Shown: positions 48,076 through 59,118 of the stretch, in pieces | Layout of the letters: each line of letters begins with the position of its first letter | Numbering within the stretch: the first letter of the stretch is position 1 | Origin: Mycobacterium intracellulare ATCC 13950 | Lineage (GTDB): Bacteria; Actinomycetota; Actinomycetes; Mycobacteriales; Mycobacteriaceae | Reading direction: 5' to 3' | Length of the DNA stretch: 64,000 bases | Assembly: GCF_000277125.1 (NCBI RefSeq) | Contig: NC_016946.1 | Location: forward strand, 2,046,001-2,110,000 | Translations under genes and position numbers: made by a program | Notes under the pieces: model-generated | The model's input: only the letters and a program-made list of their open reading frames with translations | Databases searched by the model: none | Told to the model about the DNA's origin: nothing

Positions 48076-48109
48076 ACCCCATGCGTCGCCTTCTGGCGGC
48101 GCATGGGGT
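48076..48109 (+). terminator. Strong hairpin between the two CFP-2 paralogues
   Basis: ACCCCATGCGTCGCC (48076-48090) pairs with GGCGGCGCATGGGGT (48095-48109) over 15 bp with one U-G wobble and a TTCT loop. It is followed by a short T run. It lies 75 bp after the first CFP-2 stop, separating the two paralogues into different transcripts. Confidence 0.75.
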
Positions 48110-48282
48110 TTGGCATCTGCGGCCACCGGCAAGGGCGCCCGCACAGCCGGCGCACAGGGTGCTCATGTCGTTCGCACAACGGGCGGCCGTAACGTATCGG
48201 TGCCGAGACACGAAGTACGAGACGCAACGGGCACGCTGACACCACCCGAGCGTCGAGATTCGTGCCCACCGAAGGGGGAACC

Positions 48283-48801
48283 ATGAACACTGTCAAAACC
48301 CTTGCCACCAGCGTGGCAGCTCTGGCGATCGTCGGCGGCGCGGCCGCCGGCCTGACCTCGATGTCGGAGCCGAGCCCGCAGGTGGGGGTGCAGCTCGCCA
48401 CGATCGGCGCGCCGCTTCCGCAGGATCCGCCGCCGGCGCAGCCAATCGCGGGCGCTAATGTCCCGACGCCCGATCAGCTGACCGGCCTGCTCAACAGCCT
48501 GGCCGACCCGAGCGTGTCGTTCAGCAACAAGAGCAACCTGGTGCAGGGCGGCATCAGCGGCATCGAGGCGCACGTCGCCGACAAGAAGCTGCAGAAGGCC
48601 GCGAAAAACGGTGACCTGCCGCTGTCGTTCGACGTGACGAACATCCAACCCACCGCCGCCGGCTCGGCGACCGCCGACGTGTCGGTCTCCGGTCCCAAGC
48701 TGACGTCCCCGGTCACCCAGAACGTCACCTTCGTCAACCAGGGCGGCTGGGTGCTGTCCCGGGCCTCGGCGATGGAGCTGCTGCAGGCCGCCGGTCAGTG
48801 A
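48283..48801 (+). CDS. MTB12/CFP-2-like secreted antigen, copy 2
   Basis: A 172-aa paralogue of the preceding gene. It has the same architecture: signal ([20 protein letters not shown]), [14 protein letters not shown] without the long polyproline run, [39 protein letters not shown] and [13 protein letters not shown] 48283 follows GAAGGGGGAA. The upstream regions of both copies share GCCGTAACGT (47326-47335 and 48186-48195), a GAGACGCA element and the spacing to GAAGGGGG, so the promoter was duplicated with the gene. It converges on and overlaps by 7 bp the ECF sigma gene. Confidence 0.9.
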   Translation: MNTVKTLATSVAALAIVGGAAAGLTSMSEPSPQVGVQLATIGAPLPQDPPPAQPIAGANVPTPDQLTGLLNSLADPSVSFSNKSNLVQGGISGIEAHVADKKLQKAAKNGDLPLSFDVTNIQPTAAGSATADVSVSGPKLTSPVTQNVTFVNQGGWVLSRASAMELLQAAGQ

Positions 48802-49706
48802 TCGGCGCCGGGCGCGCGCAGGCCTAATTTCGCGATGCGTGCCGGATCCGCCAGCACATCGATCGCCCGGATCCGGCCGCCCCGCACCACGAATCCCATG
48901 ACGGACGCCGCGCGTCCGGCGACGAAGATGACGGCGCCGGCGGCGCCGTTGACGGTCGCGGCGCGCACCTCGCGGTCGGGCCCGGCGTAGCTTCGGGCCA
49001 GCCTGGCCACCGAGGCCGCACCGTCGGCCCGGAACGCCGCCGCGGGCGGGCCGAAGTCACCCCGCAGCACCACCTCGGGATGCAGCACCGACACCAAACG
49101 CTCGAAGTCACCACTGCGGCCCGCCGCGAAGAAGGCGTCCACCACCTCGCGTTGGGCGGCGAGGTCGCCGTCGGGAACCGGATCGGCCCGCTCGATCCGC
49201 CGGCGCGCGCGGCTGGCCAGCTTGCGGGCCGACTCCGGCGTCCGATCGACGATGGTGGCGATCTGATCGAACGGCACGCTGAAGACGTCGTGCAGCACGA
49301 AGGCCAATCGCTCCGCCGGCGGCAGCGTGTCCAGCACCACGAACAGCGCCAGCCCCACCGCGTCGGCCAGCATGGCGCGGTGTTCGGGATCGAATTCCTC
49401 GTCGGCTTCCACGATCGGGTCGGGCAGGCGGACGCTCAGCTCCTCGCCGCCGTGAGTTCGGCGCTCGCGCAACATGTTCAGGCAGATGCGGGCGACCACG
49501 GTGGTCAGCCACGCGTCGGGGTTGACGATCTCCCCGGAGCTGCCGCTCAACCGCAGCCAGGCCTCCTGCACGGCGTCCTGGGCGTCCTCGAACGAGCCCA
49601 GCATGCGATACGCGAGGGCGCCCAACCGCGGCCGGGCCGCCTCGAAGCGCGCCGTCAATGCCCGCAGTGATGGCGATGACGGCGCGGACGCATCGGGATT
49701 GGTCAC
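48795..49706 (-). CDS. ECF41-type sigma factor (SigJ-like) with C-terminal SnoaL domain
   Basis: A 303-aa protein. Region 2 ([20 protein letters not shown], residues about 25-90) recognises the -10 element. An RLPDPIV linker corresponds to the WLPEP element of ECF41 factors. Region 4 has [20 protein letters not shown], then [13 protein letters not shown] SnoaL/NTF2-like C-terminal domain (about 190-290) replaces an anti-sigma factor as the regulatory element. GTG 49706 overlaps the stop of the upstream AhpD-like gene as GTGA. ECF41 genes are typically paired with such carboxymuconolactone-decarboxylase proteins, as seen here. Confidence 0.9.
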   Translation of the reverse strand: MTNPDASAPSSPSLRALTARFEAARPRLGALAYRMLGSFEDAQDAVQEAWLRLSGSSGEIVNPDAWLTTVVARICLNMLRERRTHGGEELSVRLPDPIVEADEEFDPEHRAMLADAVGLALFVVLDTLPPAERLAFVLHDVFSVPFDQIATIVDRTPESARKLASRARRRIERADPVPDGDLAAQREVVDAFFAAGRSGDFERLVSVLHPEVVLRGDFGPPAAAFRADGAASVARLARSYAGPDREVRAATVNGAAGAVIFVAGRAASVMGFVVRGGRIRAIDVLADPARIAKLGLRAPGADH

Positions 49707-50299
49707 GGGCGACCAGTCTCCGGCAGGGCGCACACGCGGTCGCCGGAAAAGCCCGACGACCCGATGTCGAGCGCGATGTTGAAGCGGGCGCGCAGATTGC
49801 CCAGCGTGATGACGTGGGTCAGGCCGACCAGTTGGGCGGTGTCGAAGTGCGCGCGCAGCGCCTCGAAAAGCTCATCGCTCACCTCGACGGGGGTGCGGCT
49901 GATCGCGGTCGCGTATTCGAGGATCAGTTTGTCGACGTCGGAAAAGCACGGCGCGTCCCGATAATTAGCCATCCCCAGCAGCTCTTCGTCGGTGATGCCC
50001 CATTGCCGGGCGATCTGCGAGCCGAGGTCGATGCAGTATTCGCAGCGCACCGTCGTCGCCGATTTCAGCTCCGCCAGCGCTCGGTGGCGCGGGCTGAGAA
50101 CGTCCAGCTTCGATTCGGCCTGCTCCAACTTGCCGTAGGCGTTGAGCAGTCTGGGGATGTGCGCATACATCCGCAGCGGTTCCAGCATTCCCGCGGTTTC
50201 CAGCCCGGTCATCTGCGCGAGCTTGCGCCTGGTGAAGAAGAAGGCGATCTTGGCGCCCCACCCGGCGTCGCGGTCGGAGACTCCCTGTAGCCGTGGCAT
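49703..50299 (-). CDS. AhpD-like / carboxymuconolactone decarboxylase-family protein
   Basis: A 198-aa member of the CMD/AhpD family. The redox motif C-x2-C is present as TVRCEYCIDLGS, with the following His-free variant IARQWGITDEEL and DKLILEYATAISRTP in the second half. It may act as a peroxidase or disulfide reductase. It is translationally coupled (GTGA overlap) to the ECF41 sigma gene, the partnership known for this sigma group, so it is probably both a target and functional partner. ATG 50299 follows GGAGGATC; the frame extends upstream without support. Confidence 0.85.
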   Translation of the reverse strand: MPRLQGVSDRDAGWGAKIAFFFTRRKLAQMTGLETAGMLEPLRMYAHIPRLLNAYGKLEQAESKLDVLSPRHRALAELKSATTVRCEYCIDLGSQIARQWGITDEELLGMANYRDAPCFSDVDKLILEYATAISRTPVEVSDELFEALRAHFDTAQLVGLTHVITLGNLRARFNIALDIGSSGFSGDRVCALPETGRP

Positions 50300-50382
50300 G
50301 ACGATCCTCCCGGCAAGTTGTGGTCGTGAACCAACGTCCTCACTAGGTCGACACGCGGGAAGGCCCAAACGTGACCACTAAC

Positions 50383-50697
50383 TCACCCGGGCTGGCCCAA
50401 GGGCATGTCCATGTCGAACACGCGGGCGTGAAGCACGGTGCGGTTCCGCAGCGCGGCGCGCACCGCGCGGTGCAGGCCGTCCTCGAGATAGGTGGTGCCC
50501 TTCCACCGCACCGCGTGCGGGAACAGGTCGCCGTAGAAGGTGGAGTCCTCCGAGAGCAGGCGGTCCAGCGCGAGCACCGTTGTGGTGGTGACCAATTCGT
50601 CGAGCCGGATCTGTTGCGGCGGTATCTGGGACCAATCCCGATAGGACAGGTTGTGCTCGGGATACGGTTTGCCGTCGCGCACGCCCTTGAAAATCAT
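50383..50697 (-). CDS. Conserved hypothetical protein, Rv2375 position homologue
   Basis: A 104-aa protein conserved at this locus between the cfp2 and hrcA genes; M. tuberculosis Rv2375 is about 105 aa and equally placed. Visible segments are NLSYRDWSQIPPQQIRLDEL, TTTTVLALDRLLSEDSTFYG and TTYLEDGLHRAVRAALRNRT. No membrane segment or signal peptide is seen. The function is unknown. It is divergent from hrcA. Confidence 0.8.
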   Translation of the reverse strand: MIFKGVRDGKPYPEHNLSYRDWSQIPPQQIRLDELVTTTTVLALDRLLSEDSTFYGDLFPHAVRWKGTTYLEDGLHRAVRAALRNRTVLHARVFDMDMPLGQPG

Positions 50698-50862
50698 TGG
50701 CCGATCTCCCCCGACGCATAGCTGTGGCCCGACCGGTTCATGCTGGAAAGGCTAGCCGGACACCGGCCGTCCCGGCGAGCAGACGCTTGCGCTCCACCGG
50801 TGCGGGCGACGGCGCCCGAGACCGTAAAATGAACCGGGTCAAAGCGGTATCGAAGGAGGTGA

Positions 50863-51900
<1,038 letters not shown>

Positions 51901-51956
51901 ACGCGCACCCGCAGTGTGGGTAGGCGCGGAGAAGACCAGGTATAGGAGAGTCAGGC

Positions 51957-53105
51957 GTGGCACGCGATTATTACGGGCTGCTCGGCGTGAGCAGAAACGC
52001 CGGTGACGCGGAGATCAAGCGCGCGTACCGCAAGTTGGCGCGCGAACTGCATCCCGACGTCAATCCCGATGAGGCCGCGCAGGCGAAGTTCAAGGAAATC
52101 AGCGTCGCCTACGAGGTGCTGAGCGACCCCGAGAAGCGGCGGATCGTCGACCTGGGTGGCGATCCGATGGAGAACGCGGCCGCGGCCGGCGGCGGTTTCG
52201 GCGGCGGTTTCGGGGGCCTGGGCGACGTGTTCGAGGCCTTCTTCGGCGGCGGTTTCAGTGGCGGCGCGACCTCCCGAGGTCCCATCGGGCGGGTACGGCC
52301 CGGCTCGGATTCGCTGCTGCGGATGCGGCTCGATCTCGAAGAGTGCGCGACCGGCGTCACCAAGCAGGTCACCGTCGACACCGCCGTGCTGTGTGACCGC
52401 TGCCAGGGCAAGGGCACCAATGGCGACTCGGCTCCGGTGCCGTGCGACACGTGTGGTGGTCGCGGCGAGGTCCAGACCGTGCAGCGCTCCCTGCTGGGGC
52501 AGGTGATGACGTCGCGGCCGTGTCCGACCTGCCGCGGCGTCGGGGTCGTCATCCCCGACCCGTGCCACCAGTGCATGGGTGACGGCCGGGTGCGCGCCCG
52601 CCGGGAGATCAGCGTCAAGATCCCCGCCGGTGTCGGCGACGGCATGCGCGTGCGACTGGCCGCCCAGGGCGAGGTGGGACCCGGCGGCGGGCCGGCCGGT
52701 GACCTGTACGTCGAGGTGCACGAGCAGAGCCACGACGTCTTCGTCCGCGAAGGCGACGACCTGCACTGCACGGTGTCGGTGCCGATGGTCGACGCGGCGC
52801 TGGGCGCCACGGTCACCGTCGACGCCATCCTGGACGGCGTCAGCGAGATCACCATTCCGCCGGGCACCCAACCGGCTTCGGTCATCACGCTGCGCGGCCA
52901 CGGGATGCCGCACCTGCGCACCGGCACCCGCGGCGATCTGCATGTCCACGTCGAGGTGGTGGTCCCCGCCCGCCTGGACGCCCGCGACACCGAACTGCTG
53001 CGCGAACTGAAGGCCCGGCGCAGCCGCGACGTCCCCGAGGTGCGCTCGACCCACGCCGGCGGCGGCCTGTTCAGCCGGCTCCGCGAGACGTTCACCGGAC
53101 GCTAG
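51957..53105 (+). CDS. dnaJ2: Co-chaperone DnaJ2
   Basis: A 382-aa type I J-protein. The J domain (residues 1-70) contains HPD. A Gly/Phe region is near 75-100. The zinc domain has four C-x2-C-x-G-x-G units ([32 protein letters not shown]), followed by the C-terminal substrate-binding domains. It stimulates DnaK ATPase and delivers unfolded clients. The GTG start follows AGGAGAG. The position after hrcA is as in M. tuberculosis Rv2373c. Confidence 0.97.
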   Translation: MARDYYGLLGVSRNAGDAEIKRAYRKLARELHPDVNPDEAAQAKFKEISVAYEVLSDPEKRRIVDLGGDPMENAAAAGGGFGGGFGGLGDVFEAFFGGGFSGGATSRGPIGRVRPGSDSLLRMRLDLEECATGVTKQVTVDTAVLCDRCQGKGTNGDSAPVPCDTCGGRGEVQTVQRSLLGQVMTSRPCPTCRGVGVVIPDPCHQCMGDGRVRARREISVKIPAGVGDGMRVRLAAQGEVGPGGGPAGDLYVEVHEQSHDVFVREGDDLHCTVSVPMVDAALGATVTVDAILDGVSEITIPPGTQPASVITLRGHGMPHLRTGTRGDLHVHVEVVVPARLDARDTELLRELKARRSRDVPEVRSTHAGGGLFSRLRETFTGR

Positions 53106-53118
53106 CCAAGGCGCGCCG

Positions 53119-53880
53119 ATGGTCGCGACCCTGTTCTACGCCGACGAGCTGCCCGAGACCGGCGCGCTGGCCGTCCTGGGCGGTGACGAGGGGTTTCATG
53201 CCGCCAGCGTGCGGCGGATCCGCCCCGGCGAGCAACTGGTGCTCGGCGACGGCGCCGGCGGCCTGGCGCGCTGCGAGGTGGAGCACGCCGGGCGTGACGG
53301 ACTGCGGGCGCGGGTGCTCAAGCGCTGGAGCGTCGCGCCCGGAACCCCGCCGGTGACTGTCGTGCAGGCCCTGCCGAAGTCGGAGCGATCGGAGCTGGCC
53401 ATCGAGCTGGCCACCGAGGCGGGGGCCGACGGGTTCCTGGCCTGGCGGGCCGCCCGCTGCGTGGCCAACTGGCAGGGCGCCCGGGTCGAGAAAGGTCTGC
53501 GCCGCTGGCGTGCGGTCGCCCGTTCGGCGGCCCGGCAATCGCGCCGGGCGCACATCCCGCCGGTCGACGGGGTGCTGTCCACCCCGGCGCTGACCTCGCG
53601 CATCCGCGACGAGGTGGCCGGCGGCGCGACGGTGCTGGCCTTGCACGAGTCGGCCACCGAGCGGCTCGCCCACGCCGACCTCGCGGGAGCGACATCGGTG
53701 TTCCTCGTGGTCGGCCCCGAGGGCGGGATCGCCGACGACGAGATGGCGGCGTTGTCCGACGCGGGCGCGACGGCGGTGCGGCTAGGTCCGCAGGTGTTGC
53801 GGACGTCGACCGCCGCGGCCGTGGCGCTCGGTGCGCTGGGGGTGCTGACCCCACGATGGGACCACCCGTCGAGCCTGTAA
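53119..53880 (+). CDS. rsmE: 16S rRNA (uracil1498-N3)-methyltransferase RsmE
   Basis: A 253-aa SPOUT methyltransferase that modifies U1498 of 16S rRNA. A PUA-like N-domain (residues 1-75, including [20 protein letters not shown]) precedes the SPOUT knot with [12 protein letters not shown] and [14 protein letters not shown] near the C-terminus, which bind S-adenosylmethionine. It begins 13 bp after dnaJ2. Confidence 0.95.
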   Translation: MVATLFYADELPETGALAVLGGDEGFHAASVRRIRPGEQLVLGDGAGGLARCEVEHAGRDGLRARVLKRWSVAPGTPPVTVVQALPKSERSELAIELATEAGADGFLAWRAARCVANWQGARVEKGLRRWRAVARSAARQSRRAHIPPVDGVLSTPALTSRIRDEVAGGATVLALHESATERLAHADLAGATSVFLVVGPEGGIADDEMAALSDAGATAVRLGPQVLRTSTAAAVALGALGVLTPRWDHPSSL

Positions 53881-53901
53881 AGACTCGTCGCGCGCTGCAC
53901 A

Positions 53902-53931
53902 TTGGGGCCAGCGTCGACCCGGCGGTAGGAT
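53902..53931 (+). promoter_or_regulatory. Candidate promoter of the phoH operon
   Basis: TTGGGG (53902-53907) and TAGGAT (53926-53931) are spaced by 18 bp, a plausible SigA-type promoter. It lies about 60 bp upstream of the GTG start at 53994, in the only gap of the rsmE-phoH stretch. Confidence 0.45.
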
Positions 53932-53993
53932 AAAAACGCTAGAAAACGCCGGAATCGGCGAGCACTTCACACAAGGCAGGCATCGAAAACCAC

Positions 53994-55052
53994 GTGACGC
54001 CCCGCGAGACCAGCGCTGCTGACGCAGCCGGACCCCTCCAGGCCGACGCTCAAGTTCGCAGCAGCATCAACGTTCCGCCCCATTCCGTCATGGGCCTGCT
54101 GGGTTCGGCAGACGAGAACCTGCGCTCGCTGGAACGCACCCTGGACGCGGATCTGCACGTGCGCGGCAACACCGTCACCATCTCCGGTGAGCCCGCCGAC
54201 GTCGCGCTCGCCGAACGGGTGATCTCCGAACTGATCGCGATCGTCGCCGGTGGGCAGCCGTTGACCCCGGAGGTGGTCCGGCACAGCGTCGCCATGCTGG
54301 CCGGCACCGACAACGAGTCACCGGCCGAAGTGCTCACGCTGGACATCCTGTCGCGGCGCGGCAAGACGATTCGGCCCAAGACGCTCAACCAGAAGCGCTA
54401 CGTCGACGCCATCGACGCCAACACCGTCGTCTTCGGGGTGGGCCCGGCCGGCACCGGCAAGACTTACCTGGCAATGGCCAAGGCGGTCAACGCTTTACAG
54501 ACCAAACAGGTCAGCCGCATCATCCTGACCCGCCCGGCCGTGGAAGCCGGTGAGCGCCTTGGCTTTTTGCCTGGCACGCTCAGCGAGAAGATCGACCCGT
54601 ACCTGCGGCCGCTGTACGACGCGCTCTACGACATGATGGACGCCGAACTGATCCCCAAGCTGATGTCGGCGGGGGTCATCGAGGTGGCGCCGCTGGCGTA
54701 CATGCGTGGTAGGACGTTGAACTCCGCGTTCATCGTGCTCGACGAGGCGCAGAACACCACCGCCGAGCAGATGAAGATGTTCCTCACCCGCTTGGGCTTC
54801 GGATCCAAGATCGTCGTCACCGGCGACATCACCCAGGTCGACCTTCCGGGCGGGGCCAGGTCGGGTCTGCGTTCGGCGATAGAGATCCTCGACAGCGTCG
54901 AGGACATCCACGTGGCGGAACTGACCAGCGTGGACGTGGTGCGCCACCGGCTGGTCTCGGAAATCGTCGACGCCTACGCCAAGTTCGAAGAGCCCGACCT
55001 GACGATGAACCGGGCGGCCCGGCGGGCGTCGGGCTCGCGCGGTCGCCGATGA
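53994..55052 (+). CDS. phoH: PhoH-family ATPase
   Basis: A 352-aa P-loop ATPase/putative RNA helicase-like protein. A KH-like N-terminal part precedes the PhoH core with Walker [17 protein letters not shown] (near residue 145), [15 protein letters not shown], Walker [12 protein letters not shown] and the [12 protein letters not shown] sensor. In many bacteria phoH is next to ybeY, as here, pointing to RNA processing and ribosome quality control. GTG 53994 is used, matching M. tuberculosis PhoH1 in length. Confidence 0.95.
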   Translation: MTPRETSAADAAGPLQADAQVRSSINVPPHSVMGLLGSADENLRSLERTLDADLHVRGNTVTISGEPADVALAERVISELIAIVAGGQPLTPEVVRHSVAMLAGTDNESPAEVLTLDILSRRGKTIRPKTLNQKRYVDAIDANTVVFGVGPAGTGKTYLAMAKAVNALQTKQVSRIILTRPAVEAGERLGFLPGTLSEKIDPYLRPLYDALYDMMDAELIPKLMSAGVIEVAPLAYMRGRTLNSAFIVLDEAQNTTAEQMKMFLTRLGFGSKIVVTGDITQVDLPGGARSGLRSAIEILDSVEDIHVAELTSVDVVRHRLVSEIVDAYAKFEEPDLTMNRAARRASGSRGRR

Positions 55053-55072
55053 TGGTGCGGTGAGCGGGTTCC

Positions 55073-55606
55073 ATGAGCATTGAGGTATCCAACGAGTCGG
55101 GCATCGACGTCTCCGAGGCCGAGTTGATCAGCGTCGCGCGGCATGTCATCGCCAAGATGGACGTCAATCCGGCGGCCGAGCTGTCGATGGTGCTGTTGGA
55201 CACCGCGGCGATGGCCGACCTGCACATGCGCTGGATGGACCTGCCCGGGCCCACCGACGTGATGAGCTTCCCAATGGACGAGCTCGAACCGGGCGGGCGC
55301 CCGGACGCCCCCGAGCCCGGGCCCTCGATGCTGGGCGACATCGTGCTGTGCCCGGAATTCGCGGCCGGTCAGGCCGCCGCGGCGGGGCATAGCCTGGGGC
55401 ACGAGCTGGCGCTGCTGACCATCCACGGTGTGCTGCACCTGATCGGCTACGACCACGGCGAGCCGGACGAGGAAAAGGAGATGTTCGCGCTGCAGGACCG
55501 GTTGCTCGAGGAGTGGGTCGCCGACCAGGTCGAGGCCTACCGCCAGGACCGCCAGGAAGAGCGCGACCGCCGATTGCTGGACAAGTCAAGGTATTTCGAC
55601 AATTGA
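55073..55606 (+). CDS. ybeY: Endoribonuclease YbeY
   Basis: A 177-aa single-domain metalloendoribonuclease for 16S rRNA maturation and ribosome quality control. The zinc site H-G-x2-H-L-x-G-Y-D-H is visible as [11 protein letters not shown] near residues 123-133. ATG 55073 is 20 bp after phoH. The stop codon overlaps the TTG start of the next gene (TTGA), so the operon continues. Confidence 0.96.
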   Translation: MSIEVSNESGIDVSEAELISVARHVIAKMDVNPAAELSMVLLDTAAMADLHMRWMDLPGPTDVMSFPMDELEPGGRPDAPEPGPSMLGDIVLCPEFAAGQAAAAGHSLGHELALLTIHGVLHLIGYDHGEPDEEKEMFALQDRLLEEWVADQVEAYRQDRQEERDRRLLDKSRYFDN

Positions 55607-56877
55607 GCCGACTCTGGATCCTGGTGGCGGCAGCCATCGCGTTCGCGCCGATCTCGATGATCGTCGCCATCCCCGGCACGGTGGCGCAGGCGGCGCCCTG
55701 CGCCGGCGCGGGCTCGAACCCCGTGTCCTGCCAGCGCTGCATGTTCTACGTGAACGCCTATCACACGGCGAACGTGTGCAACGAGGACAAGCGCGGCGTC
55801 CAGGGGCCCGCGAGCAACGCGCCGACACCGGTTCCGCAGGTGCCCATCCCGGCGTACGAACCGCCCCCGCTTCCGCCGCCGGTGCAGCAACCGGTGGTCC
55901 TGCCGCCGCCCAACGCGGGCCAAAACACCGTCCCGGTGCTCGAGATCAATCCGCCCGGCCCCGATGCGCCGCGAAACGCCCCGGTGGTCGCGCCGCCGCG
56001 AGGGCTGGATGCGCCCTCGGTGGCGATCGCAGCGGCGAAGGCCGCGCCGGTAGCCCGCGCCGACCCCGCCAACCCGCCGAAGCCGCCGACCGAGGTGGAC
56101 TTCAACCAGCAGGTGCAAAACGTGGTGAATGCCCACCGGCAAAACGTCGACATCCTCAAGATCGACGAGCACCGGTTCGTGCGGCCGCGCCACTGGGACT
56201 ACGTCGACTACGACGATGCCTACCGCCGCCCAACCCTCTACAACCCGCTCAATCAGGCGATGACGTTCCGTTACTTCTACAACGGCGCCTACCAGCAGCT
56301 GTACCTCCCGCGCGGAGCGCGGATGGTGCTCGACGCCGCGACCGTCGGCGTCGTCCCGTTCACCGCGGTCGGCGACAGCTATGTGGCCTCGGGCAGCTTC
56401 TACGGGGGTGGCTCGCTACCGCTCAACGGATACAACGGGCCACCGCCGCCGGACTACAAGCCGCCGGCGCCCCCGAAGCTGTACGACAACGTCGTCGTGT
56501 CCGTTCCCGCCAAGGGCGAGACCGTGGAAGTGGGCCACGTGGCGGTGGTGGGCCACGACGGTAGCCAATCCCCGGGGAGCCAGGACACGTTCCTGCTCGA
56601 CGACTCCACCCTGGCCTGGGGCCAGATCGACAACTCCAGCAGCGCGCCCGCCCAGATCCGGGTGATCAAGACCCAGCCGACGCCGGGCGTCGGCCTCACC
56701 GACGACGGCGGCTTCTTGGTGCTGCTCGCCGTTCACCACCCGGAGCCCGGCCAACCCCATCAATCCGTGTGGACCATGGCGCTGCGCTTCGGTGGGTTCG
56801 CCGTGGTGGTGGGCCTGGTCGCCTGGCTGCTCAATCGCCGGAACCGCAGCGAGGACGACGCCGCTGAGTCCTCGTGA
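55603..56877 (+). CDS. Proline-rich exported protein with C-terminal membrane anchor
   Basis: A 424-aa protein of unknown function. The signal sequence ([20 protein letters not shown]) is followed by a small Cys-rich segment ([17 protein letters not shown]) and a long Pro-rich linker to about residue 170. A folded middle part has [16 protein letters not shown] and [20 protein letters not shown], then another Pro-rich stretch. A single C-terminal helix ([15 protein letters not shown]) ends in a basic tail, so the bulk lies outside the membrane. The TTG 55603 overlaps the ybeY stop. I recall no such gene between ybeY and the CBS-domain gene in M. tuberculosis, so it may be lineage-specific. Confidence 0.75.
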   Translation: MSRLWILVAAAIAFAPISMIVAIPGTVAQAAPCAGAGSNPVSCQRCMFYVNAYHTANVCNEDKRGVQGPASNAPTPVPQVPIPAYEPPPLPPPVQQPVVLPPPNAGQNTVPVLEINPPGPDAPRNAPVVAPPRGLDAPSVAIAAAKAAPVARADPANPPKPPTEVDFNQQVQNVVNAHRQNVDILKIDEHRFVRPRHWDYVDYDDAYRRPTLYNPLNQAMTFRYFYNGAYQQLYLPRGARMVLDAATVGVVPFTAVGDSYVASGSFYGGGSLPLNGYNGPPPPDYKPPAPPKLYDNVVVSVPAKGETVEVGHVAVVGHDGSQSPGSQDTFLLDDSTLAWGQIDNSSSAPAQIRVIKTQPTPGVGLTDDGGFLVLLAVHHPEPGQPHQSVWTMALRFGGFAVVVGLVAWLLNRRNRSEDDAAESS

Positions 56878-56915
56878 TGCCACAGGGGAATAGTGACCAC
56901 GTCGAGGGATGACCG

Positions 56916-58226
56916 TTGACCGGCTGGTCTGAGCTGTTCGCCGCGGTCGCGTTGATCGCGCTGGGCGGGCTTTTCGCCGCGATCGATGCGGCCATCAGCA
57001 CGGTGTCGCTGGCCCGTGTTCAGGAAATGGTGCGCGACGAGCGGCCGGGCGCGGTGGCGCTGTCCAAGGTGATGTCGGAGCGTCCCCGCTACATCAACCT
57101 CGTTGTGCTGCTGCGGATCACCTGCGAGATCACCGCGACCGTGCTGCTGGTGGTGTTCCTCTATGACAACTTCGGGCTGAAGTGGGGATTGTTCGGCGCC
57201 GCGGCCATCATGGTGGTGACCAGCTTCGTCGTCATGGGGGTGGGCCCGCGCACCCTCGGCCGCCAACACGCCTATTCCATCGCGTTGACGACGGTGCTTC
57301 CGCTGCAGGCGATCTCGTGGTTGTTGATGCCGATCAGCCGGCTCCTGGTGGTGCTGGGTAACGCGGTCACCCCGGGGCGCGGGTTGAGGAACGGGCCGTT
57401 CGCCTCGGAGATCGAGCTGCGCGAGGTCGTCGACCTGGCTCAGCAGCGTGGCGTGGTCGCCGCCGAGGAACGCCGGATGATCCAGTCGGTCTTCGAACTC
57501 GGCGACACCCCGGCCCGCGAGGTCATGGTCCCGCGCACCGAGATGATCTGGATCGAAAGCGACAAATTCGCCAGCCAGGCCATCAACCTGGCGGTGCGCA
57601 GCGGCCATTCCCGCATCCCGGTGATCGGCGAGAACGTCGACGACATCGTCGGCGTCGTGTACCTGAAAGACCTTGTCCAGCAGGCGTTTTTGTCGGGCGG
57701 CCGCGGGCGGACCATCCCGGTGGCGCAGGTGATGCGGCCGGCGGTCTTCGTGCCGGACTCCAAGCCCTTGGACGCCCTGCTGCGCGAAATGCAGCGCGAC
57801 CGCAACCACATGGCGCTGCTCGTCGACGAGTACGGCGCGATCGCCGGCCTGGTCAGCATCGAAGACGTGCTCGAAGAAATCGTCGGCGAGATCGCCGACG
57901 AGTACGACCAGGCGGAGACGGCGCCGATAGAAGACCTGGGCGACAGACGTTTTCGGGTGTCGGCGCGGCTGCCGATCGAGGACCTCGGCGAACTGTACGG
58001 CGTGCAGTTCGACGACGACCTCGACGTCGACACCGTCGGCGGGCTGCTGGCCCTGGAATTGGGCCGGGTGCCGCTGCCGGGCGCCGAGGTGATCTCCCAC
58101 GGTTTGCGGCTGCACGCCGAGGGCGGCACCGATCACCGTGGGCGGGTACGCATCGGCACCGTCCTGCTCAGCCCCGTCGAATCCGACGGCTCACCCGACG
58201 GCGAGGAACCCCCGCAGCATGACTGA
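56916..58226 (+). CDS. CorC/HlyC-type membrane protein with CBS domains
   Basis: A 436-aa protein of the CNNM/CorC (UPF0053) family, homologous by position to Rv2366c. A DUF21 membrane domain with four helices (residues about 1-150) is followed by a CBS pair (about 200-330: [14 protein letters not shown] and [20 protein letters not shown] in the first). A C-terminal transporter-associated domain follows, with [19 protein letters not shown]. The family is linked to Mg2+/Co2+ efflux. TTG 56916 is the likely start. Its end overlaps era by 8 bp. Confidence 0.9.
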   Translation: MTGWSELFAAVALIALGGLFAAIDAAISTVSLARVQEMVRDERPGAVALSKVMSERPRYINLVVLLRITCEITATVLLVVFLYDNFGLKWGLFGAAAIMVVTSFVVMGVGPRTLGRQHAYSIALTTVLPLQAISWLLMPISRLLVVLGNAVTPGRGLRNGPFASEIELREVVDLAQQRGVVAAEERRMIQSVFELGDTPAREVMVPRTEMIWIESDKFASQAINLAVRSGHSRIPVIGENVDDIVGVVYLKDLVQQAFLSGGRGRTIPVAQVMRPAVFVPDSKPLDALLREMQRDRNHMALLVDEYGAIAGLVSIEDVLEEIVGEIADEYDQAETAPIEDLGDRRFRVSARLPIEDLGELYGVQFDDDLDVDTVGGLLALELGRVPLPGAEVISHGLRLHAEGGTDHRGRVRIGTVLLSPVESDGSPDGEEPPQHD

Positions 58227-59118
58227 ATTCCGTTCCGGCTTCGTATGTTTGGTCGGCCGGCCCAACACCGGGAAGTCGACCCTGACGAACGCGCTCGTCG
58301 GGACCAAGGTCGCGATCACCTCGAAACGGCCACAGACGACCCGGCACACCATCCGCGGGATCGTGCACCGGGACGACTTCCAGATCATCCTGGTCGACAC
58401 GCCGGGTCTGCACCGCCCGCGCACCCTGCTGGGCAAGCGGCTCAACGACCTGGTGCGCGACACCTACGCCGAGGTGGACGTGATCGGGCTGTGCATCCCG
58501 GCCGACGAGGCGATCGGCCCGGGCGACCGGTGGATCGTCGAGCAGATTCGGGCGACCGCGCCCAAGGCGACACTGGTCGCCATCGTCACCAAGATCGACA
58601 AGGCGCCCAGGGACCGGGTCGCCGCCCAGTTGGTCGCGGTCAGCGCGCTGGTCGGCGAGCAGGCCGAGATCGTCCCGGTGTCGGCGGTGGCCGGGACGCA
58701 AATGGACGTCCTGATCGACGTGCTGGCCGCGGCGCTGCCGCCGGGGCCCGCCTACTACCCCGACGGGGAACTGACCGACGAACCCGAAGAGGTGTTGATG
58801 GCCGAGCTCATCCGTGAGGCGGCCCTCGAGGGGGTGCGCGACGAGCTGCCGCACTCGTTGGCCGTGGTCATCGACGAGGTCAGCCCGCGGGAGGACCGCG
58901 ACGACCTGATCGACGTGCACGCGCTGCTCTACGTCGAACGCGACAGCCAGAAGGGCATCATCATCGGCAAGGGCGGGGCCCGGCTGCGCGACGTCGGCAC
59001 CGCCGCGCGCGCCCAGATCGAGAAGCTGCTGGGCACCAAGGTGTACCTCGACCTGCGCGTCAAGGTCGCCAAGAACTGGCAGAGCGACCCCAAACAGCTT
59101 GGCCGGCTGGGCTTTTAG
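58219..59118 (+). CDS. era: GTPase Era
   Basis: A 299-aa essential GTPase in 30S assembly. The G1 motif GRPNTGKST is near residue 14, G3 DTPGLH near 63, and G4 TKID near 128. A C-terminal KH RNA-binding domain contains [14 protein letters not shown] near 255. ATG 58219 is inside the end of the CBS-protein gene. It converges with the decarboxylase gene, the two stops overlapping by 3-4 bases. Confidence 0.97.
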   Translation: MTEFRSGFVCLVGRPNTGKSTLTNALVGTKVAITSKRPQTTRHTIRGIVHRDDFQIILVDTPGLHRPRTLLGKRLNDLVRDTYAEVDVIGLCIPADEAIGPGDRWIVEQIRATAPKATLVAIVTKIDKAPRDRVAAQLVAVSALVGEQAEIVPVSAVAGTQMDVLIDVLAAALPPGPAYYPDGELTDEPEEVLMAELIREAALEGVRDELPHSLAVVIDEVSPREDRDDLIDVHALLYVERDSQKGIIIGKGGARLRDVGTAARAQIEKLLGTKVYLDLRVKVAKNWQSDPKQLGRLGF

